A stretch of DNA of 64,000 nucleotides from Pseudomonadota bacterium (lineage in GTDB: Bacteria; Pseudomonadota; Gammaproteobacteria; Burkholderiales; Burkholderiaceae_B): contig JAFACG010000050.1 of the NCBI GenBank assembly GCA_023425645.1, positions 62,001 through 126,000 of the forward strand, in the 5' to 3' direction. Of the stretch, positions 35,639 to 44,621 are shown in pieces. The notes under the pieces are model-generated. The model made no database searches. It was given only the letters and a program-made list of their open reading frames with translations, and was not told the origin of the DNA. Each line of letters begins with the position of its first letter. The stretch's first letter is position 1. The translations under genes and the position numbers were made by a program.

Positions 35639-36958
35639 ATGACGACACGACTGAAACGCGCCGCGCTGGGCTTGAGCGCCTGCGCCGCGATGCTGACCAT
35701 GAGCACGGCCGCCCTGGCGGCCGAAGAGCAGTACATTCCGCTGCTGACCTACCGCACCGGCTCTTTCGCGCCCCTGGGCATTCCCTGGGCCGACGGCAAG
35801 CTGGACTACCTGGCGCTGGTCAATGAGCGCGACGGCGGGGTCAACGGCGTCAAGCTGGTGTACGAGGAGTGCGAGACCGCCTACGCCACCGACCGCGGCG
35901 TGGAGTGCTACGAGCGCATGAAGGGCAAGGGCGGCGGGGCCTCGGGCTTCGACACCCAGTCCACGGGCATCACCTTCGCCCTGACCGACAAGGCCTTCGT
36001 GGACGGCATTCCCATCGAGACCATGGGCTACGGCCTGTCGCATTCGGTGAACGGCGCCGTGTTCGAGTGGAACTTCCCGCTGCTGGGCACCTACTGGACG
36101 GCGGCCGACGTCATGATCCAGGACATCGCCAAGCAGGTGGGACAGGACAAGCTCAAGGACCAGAAGATCGCCCTGATCTATCACGATTCCCCCTATGGCA
36201 AGGAGCCCATCGCGCTGCTGCAGGCGCGCGCCAAGGCCGAAGGGTTCACGCTGGAGCTGTATCCGGTCACCGCGCCCGGCGTGGAGCAGAAGTCCACCTG
36301 GCTGCAGGTGCGCAAGAACCGGCCCGACTTCATCCTGCTCTGGAGCGCGGGCATCATGACGCCCACCGCCATCCGCGAGGCCCAGGCGGTGGGCTATCCG
36401 CGCGACAAGATCTACGGCATCTGGTGGGCCGCCTCCGAGAGCGACGTGGCCGACCTGGGCGCGGCGGCCAAGGGCTACAAGGGCATCACCATCCACAACA
36501 GTGCTGGACACGGCCCGGTGCACGAGGCCGTCAAGGCCATGCACGCCCAGGGCAAGGGCGCGGAGAACCGCGACAAGTACGTGGGCACGCTGGCGCACAC
36601 GCGCGGCATGATGATCTCCATGATGCAGGTCGAGGCCATCCGCACCGCCCAGGAGAAGTTCGGCAAGGGCAAGCGCATGACGCCCGAGCAGGTGCGCTGG
36701 GGCTTCGAGAACCTGAACCTGGACGAGGCGCGCCTGAAGGAGCTGGGCTTCGAGGGCATCATGCGGCCGGTCAAGACCTCGTGCAGCAACCACATGGGGG
36801 ATGACTGGGCGCGCATCGTGCAATGGAACGGCAGCAAGTTCGAGGTCGTCTCCGACTGGTACCAGGCCGACAAGAAGTTCGTCGATCCGCTGGTCAAGGA
36901 GATGTCGGCCAAGTACGCGGCCGAGAAGAAGATCACGCCTCGCAACTGCGAGAGTTGA
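35639..36958 (+). CDS. Branched-chain-type ABC transporter periplasmic receptor (LivK-like)
   Basis: A 439-residue receptor of the peripla_BP_6 type, longer than amino-acid LivK (about 370). Residues 1-28 form a signal peptide (MSTAALAAEEQ). The fold reads YIPLLTYRTGSFAPLGIP and later ALIYHDSPYGKEPIALLQ. Proteins of this longer type often bind aromatic acids, which fits the two CoA ligases in the operon, but the ligand is not shown. GGAGGACCAGGAG lies before ATG 35639. A strong hairpin follows its stop. Confidence 0.92.
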   Translation: MTTRLKRAALGLSACAAMLTMSTAALAAEEQYIPLLTYRTGSFAPLGIPWADGKLDYLALVNERDGGVNGVKLVYEECETAYATDRGVECYERMKGKGGGASGFDTQSTGITFALTDKAFVDGIPIETMGYGLSHSVNGAVFEWNFPLLGTYWTAADVMIQDIAKQVGQDKLKDQKIALIYHDSPYGKEPIALLQARAKAEGFTLELYPVTAPGVEQKSTWLQVRKNRPDFILLWSAGIMTPTAIREAQAVGYPRDKIYGIWWAASESDVADLGAAAKGYKGITIHNSAGHGPVHEAVKAMHAQGKGAENRDKYVGTLAHTRGMMISMMQVEAIRTAQEKFGKGKRMTPEQVRWGFENLNLDEARLKELGFEGIMRPVKTSCSNHMGDDWARIVQWNGSKFEVVSDWYQADKKFVDPLVKEMSAKYAAEKKITPRNCES

Positions 36959-36964
36959 ACCCAG

Positions 36965-36988
36965 GCGCCCGGGGGCGGCCCCGGGCGC
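36965..36988 (+). promoter_or_regulatory. 10-bp perfect hairpin between receptor and second ATPase genes
   Basis: GCGCCCGGGG-GCGG-CCCCGGGCGC lies 7 nt after the receptor stop and 20 nt before the next start. With no T-run it is likely an mRNA-stabilising or partial-attenuation hairpin that raises receptor mRNA. Confidence 0.55.
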
Positions 36989-37007
36989 TTCCTGTGCGGG
37001 GATGATC

Positions 37008-37841
37008 ATGAATGAAACCGCAGGCCAGAGGACGCAGGCGCCCGTGCTGCTGGACGTCAATGGCATCGAAGTGATTTACAACCACGTCATTCTGGTGCTC
37101 AAGGGGGTGTCCCTGCGCGTGCCGGAAGGGCATATCGTGGCGCTGCTGGGGGCCAACGGCGCCGGCAAGACCACCACCTTGCGCGCCGTGTCCAACCTGC
37201 TGCGCGCCGAGCGCGGCGATGTCACCAAGGGCCATATCGAGCTGCGCGGCGAGCGCATCGAGCAGCTGACGCCCGCCGATCTGGTCAAGCGCGGCGTGGT
37301 GCAGGTCATGGAGGGGCGGCACTGCTTCGCGCACCTGAGCATCGAGGAGAACCTGCTGACCGGGGCCTATACGCGCTCGCTGTCGCGCGGCGAGCTGAGC
37401 GCGGAACTGGACAAGGTCTACCAGTACTTCCCCCGGCTCAAGCAGCGCCGTACGAGCCAGGCAGGCTACACCTCCGGGGGCGAGCAGCAGATGTGCGCCA
37501 TCGGCCGGGCCTTGATGGCCGATCCGGGCATGATCCTGCTGGACGAACCGTCCATGGGGTTGGCGCCGCAGGTCGTGGAGGAGATCTTCGAGATCGTGCG
37601 CGACCTGAACCAGCGCGAGCGGGTCAGCTTCCTGCTCGCCGAGCAGAACACCAATGTGGCGCTGAAATATGCGGACTACGGCTACATCCTGGAAAACGGC
37701 CGCGTCATGATGGACGGACCGTCCCAGGCGCTGGCCGAGAACGAGGACGTGAAGGAGTTCTACCTGGGCGTCTCGCACGGCGAGCGCAAGAGCTTCCGGG
37801 ACAACAAATTCTATCGGCGCCGCAAGCGCTGGCTGGCATAG
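37008..37841 (+). CDS. Branched-chain-type ABC transporter ATP-binding protein (LivF-like)
   Basis: A 277-residue ATPase. Walker A is GANGAGKTT, the signature region is YTSGGEQQMCAIGRAL, Walker B is MILLDEPSMGLAPQ, and the switch residue lies in LLAEQNTNVAL, with Q in place of His as is normal for LivF. A basic C-terminal tail (about 250-277, many K and R) extends past the usual LivF end. ATG 37008 is preferred over ATG 37002 since GGGG lies 6 nt before it. Confidence 0.92.
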   Translation: MNETAGQRTQAPVLLDVNGIEVIYNHVILVLKGVSLRVPEGHIVALLGANGAGKTTTLRAVSNLLRAERGDVTKGHIELRGERIEQLTPADLVKRGVVQVMEGRHCFAHLSIEENLLTGAYTRSLSRGELSAELDKVYQYFPRLKQRRTSQAGYTSGGEQQMCAIGRALMADPGMILLDEPSMGLAPQVVEEIFEIVRDLNQRERVSFLLAEQNTNVALKYADYGYILENGRVMMDGPSQALAENEDVKEFYLGVSHGERKSFRDNKFYRRRKRWLA

Positions 37842-37872
37842 GGTGGATCGACGTCCATCCGCTGGAGGGGAT

Positions 37873-39153
37873 ATGAGCGAGTACTACGATGAACGCGAGA
37901 CCTTGCCGCCCGAGCAGCGCGAGGAGCATCTGATGGCGCGTCTGCCCCAGGTGCTGCGGGCCGCGCGCGAGCGCGCGCCGGCCATCGCGGTGCAGTTGCA
38001 GGGCGTGGACGTGGAGGCGATGCGCAGCCGGGACGACCTGTCCGCCATCCCGGTGATCCGCAAGAGCGAACTGCTGCAGGCCCAGCTCAAGTCGCGCGAA
38101 CAGGCCCGCTCGCGCGGTCCCTCGTCGGAACATGCCCGGTATGTGTTCGGCGGATTTTCCAGCATAGGCTGGGGGCGGGCGCGCAAGGTGTTCGCCTCGC
38201 CCGGCCCCATGTACGAGCCCGAAAGCGCGCGACCCGATTACTGGGGCTTTGCGCGCGCCCTGTATGCGGCCGGGTTCCGGCGCGACGAGCTGATCTACAA
38301 CTGTTTTTCCTATCATTTCACCCCGGCCGGCTCCATGATGGAGACGGCGGGCCATGCCCTGGGCTGCACGGTGTTTCCGGGCGGCGTGGGGCAGACCGAG
38401 CAGCAGGTGCAGGCCATGGCCGACCTGATGCCCAACGGCTACACCGGCACGCCCAGCTTCCTGAAGATCATCCTGGAGAAGGCCCAGGCCATGCAGGTGG
38501 CCTTGCCCGGCCTGAGCAAGGCGCTGTTCTCGGGCGAGGCCTACCCGCCTTCGCTGCAGCAATGGTTCGCCGGGCAGGGCATCGCCGGCTACCAGGCCTA
38601 CGGCAGCGCGGATCTGGGCATGATCGCCTACGAGACCCCGGCGCGCGAAGGACTGGTCCTGAACGAGGATCTCATCCTGGAGATCGTGCGTCCGGGCACC
38701 GGCCACGCGGTCGAGCCGGGGGAGGTGGGCGAGGTCGTGATCACTTCCTTCAATCCCGACTATCCGCTGGTGCGCTTCGGCACCGGGGACCTGTCGGCCC
38801 TGATGCCCGGGACTTCACCTTGCGGACGCAGCAATCAGCGCATCCGGGGCTGGATGGGGCGGGCCGACCAGACCACCAAGGTGCGCGGCATGTTCGTGCA
38901 TCCGGCGCAGGTGGAGCAGATACGCGCCCGGCATCCGGAGCTGGGCCTGGCGCGGCTGGTGGTGCGCGGGGCGCCCGGCCAGGACCAGATGGTGTTCCAG
39001 GCCGAGAGCGCGAGCGCGCCGCAGGGGCTGGAACAGGCGCTGGCCGACACCATACGGGAGATCACCAAGCTGCGTGCCCAGGTCGAGCTGCTGGCCCCGG
39101 ACACGCTGCCGCGCGACGGCAAAGTCATCGAGGATCAGCGTACCTACGAATAA
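37873..39153 (+). CDS. Phenylacetate-CoA ligase-like AMP-binding protein (PaaK family)
   Basis: A 426-residue adenylate-forming enzyme of the shorter PaaK type. The N-terminal part carries LSAIPVIRKSELL; the region YVFGGFSSIGWGR stands where PaaK has its glycine-rich phosphate loop but is less canonical. AYGSADLGMIAYE is the A5 motif and VRFGTGDLSAL the hinge-aspartate motif. The C-terminal domain reads WMGRADQTTKVRGMFVHP. GGAGGGG precedes ATG 37873. It is the last gene of the ligase/ABC operon and probably makes an aryl-CoA. The weak phosphate loop needs testing. Confidence 0.85.
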   Translation: MSEYYDERETLPPEQREEHLMARLPQVLRAARERAPAIAVQLQGVDVEAMRSRDDLSAIPVIRKSELLQAQLKSREQARSRGPSSEHARYVFGGFSSIGWGRARKVFASPGPMYEPESARPDYWGFARALYAAGFRRDELIYNCFSYHFTPAGSMMETAGHALGCTVFPGGVGQTEQQVQAMADLMPNGYTGTPSFLKIILEKAQAMQVALPGLSKALFSGEAYPPSLQQWFAGQGIAGYQAYGSADLGMIAYETPAREGLVLNEDLILEIVRPGTGHAVEPGEVGEVVITSFNPDYPLVRFGTGDLSALMPGTSPCGRSNQRIRGWMGRADQTTKVRGMFVHPAQVEQIRARHPELGLARLVVRGAPGQDQMVFQAESASAPQGLEQALADTIREITKLRAQVELLAPDTLPRDGKVIEDQRTYE

Positions 39154-39243
39154 TCGGTAATGAATTTATGCCGACAGGGTTATATCGGGCTGCGGTAATA
39201 TGCAGGAAAATTATGTGTTCCAGCATCATAAGAGGAGAGACCG

Positions 39244-40260
39244 ATGCGCTTCCTGAAGTACTCCGCCGCCGCCCTGGCCGTGATGGCCGGCGCGCAGGCC
39301 GCCCAGGCCGCCACCCTGGACACCGTCAAGCAGCGTGGCCATGTTCTGTGCGGCGTGACCACGGGTTTTGCCGGCTTTTCCGCTCCGGATGACAAGGGCA
39401 ACTGGACCGGCCTGGACATCGACGTGTGCCGCGCCGTGGCCGCCGCCACGCTGGGCGATGCCAGCAAGTACAAGGCCGTGCCCCTGAACTCCCAGCAGCG
39501 CTTCACGGCGCTGCAGTCCGGCGAGATCGACCTGCTGGCGCGCAACACCACGGTGACGCAGCAGCGCGACACGGCCGTGGGCGCCATCCATGCCGGCATC
39601 AATTTCTACGACGGCCAGGGATTCCTGGTGTCCAGGAAGCTGGGCGTGTCCAGCGCCAAGGATCTGAACGGCGCCACGGTCTGCATGCAGACCGGCACCT
39701 CCAACGAGAACACCATGGCCGACTGGGCCCGCGCCAACAAGGTCGAATACAAGCCGGTGGTCATCGAGCAGTTCAATGAAGTGGTCAACGCCTTCGTGGC
39801 GGGCCGCTGCGACGTATTTTCCACGGATGCGTCCGGCCTGGCTTCCATCCGCATCTCCAAGATGCAGAATCCCGACGACTACCAGGTGCTGCCCGAGATC
39901 ATCTCCAAGGAGCCCCTGGGACCCTTCGTGCGCCAGGGCGACGACGCCTGGCTGAACATCGTGAAATGGTCGCTGCAGGCCACCTTCAATGCCGAGGAGC
40001 TGGGCGTGACCAGCGCCAATGTGGACGAACAGCTCAAGAGCACCAATCCCAACGTGCAGCGCCTGCTGGGCGTCACCCCCGGCGCGGGCAAGAACCTGGG
40101 CCTGGACGAAAAATGGGCCTACAACATCATCAAGCAGGTCGGCAACTACGGCGAATCGTTCGAGCGCAACGTGGGCAAGGACAGCCCGCTGAAGATCGAG
40201 CGCGGCCTGAACGCCCTGTGGACCAACGGCGGCCTGATCTACGGCCTGCCCATCCGTTGA
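39244..40260 (+). CDS. General L-amino-acid ABC receptor (AapJ-like)
   Basis: A 338-residue periplasmic receptor. The signal peptide covers residues 1-22 (MAGAQAAQAA); the mature part begins TLDTVKQRGHVLCGVTTGFAG, and GLDIDVCRAVAAATLGD follows, which is the AapJ/BztA pattern, at that family's usual length. The classical aapQMP genes are absent from this window, so it is an orphan or works with a distant permease. AGGAGAG precedes ATG 39244. It is 90 nt after the PaaK-like gene with A+T-rich bases between, so it probably has its own promoter. A perfect terminator follows. Confidence 0.92.
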   Translation: MRFLKYSAAALAVMAGAQAAQAATLDTVKQRGHVLCGVTTGFAGFSAPDDKGNWTGLDIDVCRAVAAATLGDASKYKAVPLNSQQRFTALQSGEIDLLARNTTVTQQRDTAVGAIHAGINFYDGQGFLVSRKLGVSSAKDLNGATVCMQTGTSNENTMADWARANKVEYKPVVIEQFNEVVNAFVAGRCDVFSTDASGLASIRISKMQNPDDYQVLPEIISKEPLGPFVRQGDDAWLNIVKWSLQATFNAEELGVTSANVDEQLKSTNPNVQRLLGVTPGAGKNLGLDEKWAYNIIKQVGNYGESFERNVGKDSPLKIERGLNALWTNGGLIYGLPIR

Positions 40261-40291
40261 GCAGCGTGCGTCCAGCCTGATGGCCGACTGC

Positions 40292-40321
40292 AAACGGCTC
40301 CCTGCGGGGAGCCGTTTTTTT
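40292..40321 (+). terminator. Rho-independent terminator after AapJ-like gene
   Basis: AAACGGCTCCC/GGGAGCCGTTT forms an 11-bp stem with a TGCG loop and ends in a T-run. It lies 32 nt after the stop codon. Confidence 0.94.
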
Positions 40322-40380
40322 GTTCGGTTTGCGTGGGCATTGCAATACGGGCAGGACCTTTTGGGCCAAGCGGGAAAAGC

Positions 40381-40848
40381 TCAGTTCTTGCGCCTGAGCA
40401 CCAGCGAGATCTTGGCAAAGGCCACCTGCAGTTCGGGCGTGGCGCCCTGGAAGATGATGGGGCGTCCGCGCCGGGTGAAGCAGATCAGGCGCTTGGAGTT
40501 GAACAGCGGCACGAACTTGGCGAAGTGGATGTCCTGCCACTGCACCTGCCGCTTCATGATCCAGCTCTGGCGTATGCCGTCGCGATCTATGGTGGTGATG
40601 CCGTGCCACATGTACCAGGCGATCACGATCAGGCCGGTGAACAGCAGCACCAGGCTGCCGGCCAGCAGCGGGCTGATATTGGCGCCCTGGGGCGAGCCGG
40701 CCACCAGGGCCATGCGCACGCCGATCAGGGCCAGCACCAGCCAGGCGGTGGCGGCGACCCAGCGCGGCCAGGAACGGCCCTGGATGGGCAGGGGGGAAAT
40801 GTCCTTGAGCAGGGCATCGATGTCCTCCTGGGAGGCGGGCTGGCTCAT
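40381..40848 (-). CDS. Two-helix membrane protein with FliM-like N-terminal motif
   Basis: A 155-residue protein of no recognised family. Residues 1-20 read MSQPASQEDIDALLKDISPL, and SQEDIDALL is like the N-terminal CheY-binding motif of FliM. Two membrane helices lie at about 31-48 and 62-80. A C-terminal soluble part of about 70 residues (DRDGIRQSWIMKRQVQWQDI) looks like a small PH-like or DUF-type domain. The ATG overlaps the TGA of the hydroxymethylglutaryl-CoA lyase gene by 1 base (40848), so translation is coupled. No good ribosome-binding site is seen. Function unknown. Confidence 0.75.
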   Translation of the reverse strand: MSQPASQEDIDALLKDISPLPIQGRSWPRWVAATAWLVLALIGVRMALVAGSPQGANISPLLAGSLVLLFTGLIVIAWYMWHGITTIDRDGIRQSWIMKRQVQWQDIHFAKFVPLFNSKRLICFTRRGRPIIFQGATPELQVAFAKISLVLRRKN

Positions 40849-41765
40849 CAGCACGAGACGGCCCCCTTGCGCGCCGCCAGCGCATTGCCGGCATGGCTGG
40901 CCGGTTTGCGGCCCAGGTGGCCGGAGATCCACTGGCCTATGTCCACCACCGCGTCCAGGTCCACGCCGGTCTCGATTCCCAGTCCCTGCATCAGGTAGAG
41001 CACGTCCTCGGTGGCGACGTTGCCGGTGGCGCCCTTGGCGTAGGGACAGCCGCCCAGGCCCGCGACCGAGCTGTGGAAGATATGGATGCCCGCCTGCAGG
41101 GAGGCCACGATATTGGCTATGGCCTGGCCGTAGGTGTCGTGGAAGTGGCCCGACACGCGGGCCGGGTCGACCTGCTCGGTCACCAGGCGCATCAGCTCGT
41201 AGACCTGCCGGGCCGTGCCCACGCCTATGGTGTCGGCTACGTCGATCTCATCGCAGCCCAGTTCGATCAGGCGGCGCGCCACCTTGAGCACGCTGGCCGG
41301 GGCGACCTCGCCTTCGTAGGGGCAGCCCAGCGAACAGCTGATGGAGCCGCGCAGGCGCAGGCCCGCCTGCTTGGCCGCCTGCGCGACCGGGGCGAAGCGC
41401 TCCAGGGATTCGTCCACGCTGCAGTTGATGTTGCGCTGGGAAAAGGCTTCACTGGCGGCGGCGAAGATCACGACCTCGTCGGCGCGGGCCGCCAGGGCGC
41501 CTTCGAAGCCGCGCATATTGGGGGTGAGCACGGAATAGATGGTTCCGGGGCGGCGCGCTATGGCTTGCATGACTTGCGCGCCGTCGGCCATCTGCGGCAC
41601 CCATTTGGGCGACACGAACGAGGTGGCTTCCACATTGGCAAAGCCTGCCTGTGCCAGCCGGTCGACCAGCTCGACCTTGACGGCGGTGGGGATGAATTCC
41701 TTTTCGTTCTGCAGGCCGTCCCGTGGGCCGACCTCGACGATCTTGACGCGCGATGGGTATGACAT
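40848..41765 (-). CDS. Hydroxymethylglutaryl-CoA lyase
   Basis: A 305-residue TIM-barrel lyase that splits 3-hydroxy-3-methylglutaryl-CoA into acetyl-CoA and acetoacetate in leucine breakdown. The N-terminal VEVGPRDGLQNE motif, the metal-binding histidines H207 and H209 in SGHFHDTYGQ, and the catalytic C240 in GLGGCPYAKGATGN are all present. The rest of the leucine pathway is not in the window. Some members act on related acyl-CoAs, so the substrate is likely but not certain. It is 74 nt downstream of dprA on the same strand. Confidence 0.94.
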   Translation of the reverse strand: MSYPSRVKIVEVGPRDGLQNEKEFIPTAVKVELVDRLAQAGFANVEATSFVSPKWVPQMADGAQVMQAIARRPGTIYSVLTPNMRGFEGALAARADEVVIFAAASEAFSQRNINCSVDESLERFAPVAQAAKQAGLRLRGSISCSLGCPYEGEVAPASVLKVARRLIELGCDEIDVADTIGVGTARQVYELMRLVTEQVDPARVSGHFHDTYGQAIANIVASLQAGIHIFHSSVAGLGGCPYAKGATGNVATEDVLYLMQGLGIETGVDLDAVVDIGQWISGHLGRKPASHAGNALAARKGAVSC

Positions 41766-41839
41766 GGTGGTTCCTGGAAAGAGGCGCGGCCTTGCGGCCG
41801 CCGACTATGACGCCATGATAACCGCTCGCGCGCCGGTCA

Positions 41840-42994
41840 TTAAGGTTTCAAGCGTTGGAAACGGCCGTCGGGCAGGGCTTCGATGCAGCCGGCCAGCTCC
41901 AGTTCGGCCAGCACGGCCGGCAGCTCGGTGGCCAGCAGGCCGGTGCGGCGCAGCAGCTGCTCGGGCGACAGGGGCGCGAAATCGATGCGCTCCAGTATGG
42001 GGCGCAGTTCCTCGGGTACGGAAGATGCGTGCGCGGCGACTTGTGCGGCGCAGACAGGGAGGCCGGGCTGGCCGGGTGCGGCTGCGCCCAGTTCGTCCAG
42101 GATGTCCTGCGCGCTCTCCACCAGCTTGGCGCCTTGCCGTATCAGCGCATGGCAGCCGCGCGACAGGGGCGAATGGATGGAGCCGGGAATGGCGAAGACC
42201 TCGCGGCCCAGTTCCCCGGCCAGGCGGGCCGTGATCAGCGAGCCGCTCTGGCGGGCGGCCTCGACCACCAGCACGCCCTTGGCCAGGGCGGCGACCAGCC
42301 GGTTGCGGCGCGGGAAATGATGGGGCAGGGCGCGGGTGCCCAGCGGCAATTCGCTGAGCAGCAGGCCGTGTTCGGCGATGCGGTGCGCCAGGTCGCGGTG
42401 GGCGGAGGGATAGACGAGGTCCATGCCCGTACCCATGACGGCCACGGTGCCCGCGCCTTGCGGGCCGGCTTGCAGGGCGCCTTGGTGCGCCGCCTGGTCT
42501 ATGCCCGCCGCCAGACCGCTGACGATGCACCAGCCCTGCGCGGCCAGGGCGCCGGCGAAATCCCGGGCGGTTTCCTGGCCCGACTGGGTGGCGCTGCGCG
42601 CGCCCACCACGGCCAGGCCGGGATGGCGCAGGATGGACGGCTCGCCATTGGCGTAAAGCAGCAGGGGCGGGTCGTGCAGGTCCAGCAGGCCGTGCGGGTA
42701 GGCGGGGTCGGCCAATGTCAGGACGTGGTGGCGCGGATGCTCCAGCCAGGCCATGGCCTGGGCGATGGCGTCCCGCAGTTCGTCGGGGGCGTCCTGGGCG
42801 AGCTGGGCGGCCAGATCGGCCGGGACGTGGCGGGCCAGCGCGGCGGCGGAGCTTTGATAGATCTGTTGCGGCAGGCCCAGCGCGGCCAGCAGCTGGCGCG
42901 CCTGGGCGGGCGCCAGGCCGGGTTCCAGGGACAGGCGCAGCCAGGCGCGCAGTTCTTCCGATGTAAAATGATGGGGCATGCGGCAGTGTGGCAT
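41840..42994 (-). CDS. dprA: DNA processing protein DprA
   Basis: A 384-residue protein that loads RecA on incoming single-stranded DNA during natural transformation. The N-terminal helical SAM-like domain is followed by a Rossmann fold (about 100-300) with [49 protein letters not shown] and [21 protein letters not shown]-terminal winged-helix part (about 320-384) is present. The start is uncertain: ATG 42994 or ATG 42979, neither with a clear ribosome-binding site. It is divergent from def-fmt, as in many beta-proteobacteria. Confidence 0.95.
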   Translation of the reverse strand: MPHCRMPHHFTSEELRAWLRLSLEPGLAPAQARQLLAALGLPQQIYQSSAAALARHVPADLAAQLAQDAPDELRDAIAQAMAWLEHPRHHVLTLADPAYPHGLLDLHDPPLLLYANGEPSILRHPGLAVVGARSATQSGQETARDFAGALAAQGWCIVSGLAAGIDQAAHQGALQAGPQGAGTVAVMGTGMDLVYPSAHRDLAHRIAEHGLLLSELPLGTRALPHHFPRRNRLVAALAKGVLVVEAARQSGSLITARLAGELGREVFAIPGSIHSPLSRGCHALIRQGAKLVESAQDILDELGAAAPGQPGLPVCAAQVAAHASSVPEELRPILERIDFAPLSPEQLLRRTGLLATELPAVLAELELAGCIEALPDGRFQRLKP

Positions 42995-43144
42995 GAAAAG
43001 GATTGTTTGCCGACCGGGAGCAGGACAGCGGCGTCCGGCTGGACCAGAATGCGCGCCAAGGCCCTGTTCCGGTCGGCTGAAACGGCTGCCGCCCTGAATA
43101 GTGTTTTATTATATAGACTTATAGGTTTTATTCGGACTTGCACC
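42995..43144. promoter_or_regulatory. dprA / def divergent promoter region
   Basis: A 150-nt gap that is A+T-rich at 43098-43135 (TTTTATTATATAGACTTATAG). A TATAGA sequence at 43112-43117 is a possible -10 box for def. No operator is seen. Confidence 0.4.
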
Positions 43145-43663
43145 ATGGCTTTGCTTCCCATTCTCAAATTCCCTGACCCGCGCCTACACACGGTGGCCAA
43201 GCCCGTGCAGGAAGTGGACGAGCGCGTCCGCACGCTGGTCAAGGACATGGCCGAAACCATGTACGACGCGCCCGGCGTGGGGCTGGCGGCCACCCAGGTG
43301 GACGTGCACGAGCGCATCGTGGTCATCGACGTCTCCGAGGAAGGTAACGAGCTGCTGGTTTTGATCAATCCGGTCATTACCTGGAAGAGCGAGGAACTGC
43401 AGGTCTACGAAGAAGGATGCCTGTCGGTGCCCGGCGTGTACGACAAAGTCGAGCGCTCGGCCCGGATCCGTTTCAAGGCCCTGAACGAAAAGGGCGAAGA
43501 ATACGAAATGGAGGCCGAGGGCCTGCTGGCCGTGTGCGTGCAGCACGAGCTGGATCACCTGGACGGCAAGGTGTTCGTGGAATACCTGTCCGTGCTCAAG
43601 CGCGAGCGCATCCGCAGCCGCCTGCGCAAGCAGCAGCGCGAAGCCCTGAAGGCGGCCGGCTGA
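43145..43663 (+). CDS. def: Peptide deformylase
   Basis: A 172-residue metalloenzyme that removes the formyl group from new proteins. All three family motifs are present: GVGLAATQ (44-51), EGCLS (90-94, metal ligand C92) and HELDH (134-138, two histidine ligands and the catalytic glutamate). It is essential in most bacteria. fmt follows 6 nt downstream, the usual pairing of formylation and deformylation. Confidence 0.97.
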   Translation: MALLPILKFPDPRLHTVAKPVQEVDERVRTLVKDMAETMYDAPGVGLAATQVDVHERIVVIDVSEEGNELLVLINPVITWKSEELQVYEEGCLSVPGVYDKVERSARIRFKALNEKGEEYEMEAEGLLAVCVQHELDHLDGKVFVEYLSVLKRERIRSRLRKQQREALKAAG

Positions 43664-43669
43664 TTCCGC

Positions 43670-44617
43670 ATGCGTATTGTCTTTGCCGGAACGCCGGAGT
43701 TCGCCCGCATCGCCCTGGACGCCTTGTTGGCCCAGGGCTTCGATGTCCCCCTCGTCCTGACCCAGCCGGACCGCCCCTCGGGCCGCGGCCTGAAGCTCAC
43801 GCCCAGCCCGGTCAAGCAGGCCGCCGTGCAGGCCGGCATCCCTGTGCTCCAGCCGCTCAGCCTGCGGCTGGACGGCAGGCATCCGGAAGACGCCGCCCAG
43901 GCGCGCCAGGCCTTGCTGGATGTCCAGCCGGACCTGATGGTCGTGGCCGCCTATGGCCTGATCCTGCCTGCCTGGACGCTGCAACTGCCGCGCCATGGCT
44001 GCTTCAACATACATGCCAGCCTGCTGCCGCGCTGGCGCGGGGCCGCGCCTATCCAGCGGGCCATCGAGGCCGGCGACGCGGCCACGGGCATCACCATCAT
44101 GCAGATGGACGAAGGCCTGGACACCGGCGACATGCTGGTGCGCCGCGAATTGCCCATCCGCACCGACCACAGCGCCGCCGTGCTGCACGACGAGCTGGCC
44201 GAGCTGGGCGCCCAGGCCTTGTTGCAGGCCTTGCAGGAACTGCGTGGAGGCCGGCTGCAGGCCACTCCCCAGCCGGAGCAGGGCGTCACCTACGCGGCCA
44301 AGCTGTCCAAGGCCGAATCCGCCCTGGATCTGTCCTTGCCGGCGGATGTGCTGGAGCGCCGCATTCGCGCCTTCGACCCGGCGCCTGGCTCGACGCTGGC
44401 CTTGCCCGGCCTGGAGCAGCCGATCAAGGTGTGGCGCGCCCAGGCTCTGCCCCAGGCGCATCAGGTCGCGCCCGGCCAGGTGCTGGCAGCGAGCGCGCAG
44501 GGCATAGACCTGGCCTGCGGCCAGGGCGTGCTGCGTTTGCTGGAGGTCCAGAAGGCGGGCGGCAAGCGCCAGCCCGTCAGCGCCTTCGTGCAGGGCTGGC
44601 AGGCCCGCGCCAGCTAG
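43670..44617 (+). CDS. fmt: Methionyl-tRNA formyltransferase
   Basis: A 315-residue transferase that formylates initiator methionyl-tRNA with 10-formyl-tetrahydrofolate. The N-terminal fold starts [17 protein letters not shown]; the active-site block reads [21 protein letters not shown] in two overlapping parts (N, H, D triad), with [18 protein letters not shown] after it. The C-terminal tRNA-binding domain covers about 205-315. It is co-transcribed with def. Confidence 0.97.
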   Translation: MRIVFAGTPEFARIALDALLAQGFDVPLVLTQPDRPSGRGLKLTPSPVKQAAVQAGIPVLQPLSLRLDGRHPEDAAQARQALLDVQPDLMVVAAYGLILPAWTLQLPRHGCFNIHASLLPRWRGAAPIQRAIEAGDAATGITIMQMDEGLDTGDMLVRRELPIRTDHSAAVLHDELAELGAQALLQALQELRGGRLQATPQPEQGVTYAAKLSKAESALDLSLPADVLERRIRAFDPAPGSTLALPGLEQPIKVWRAQALPQAHQVAPGQVLAASAQGIDLACGQGVLRLLEVQKAGGKRQPVSAFVQGWQARAS

Positions 44618-44621
44618 TGCG

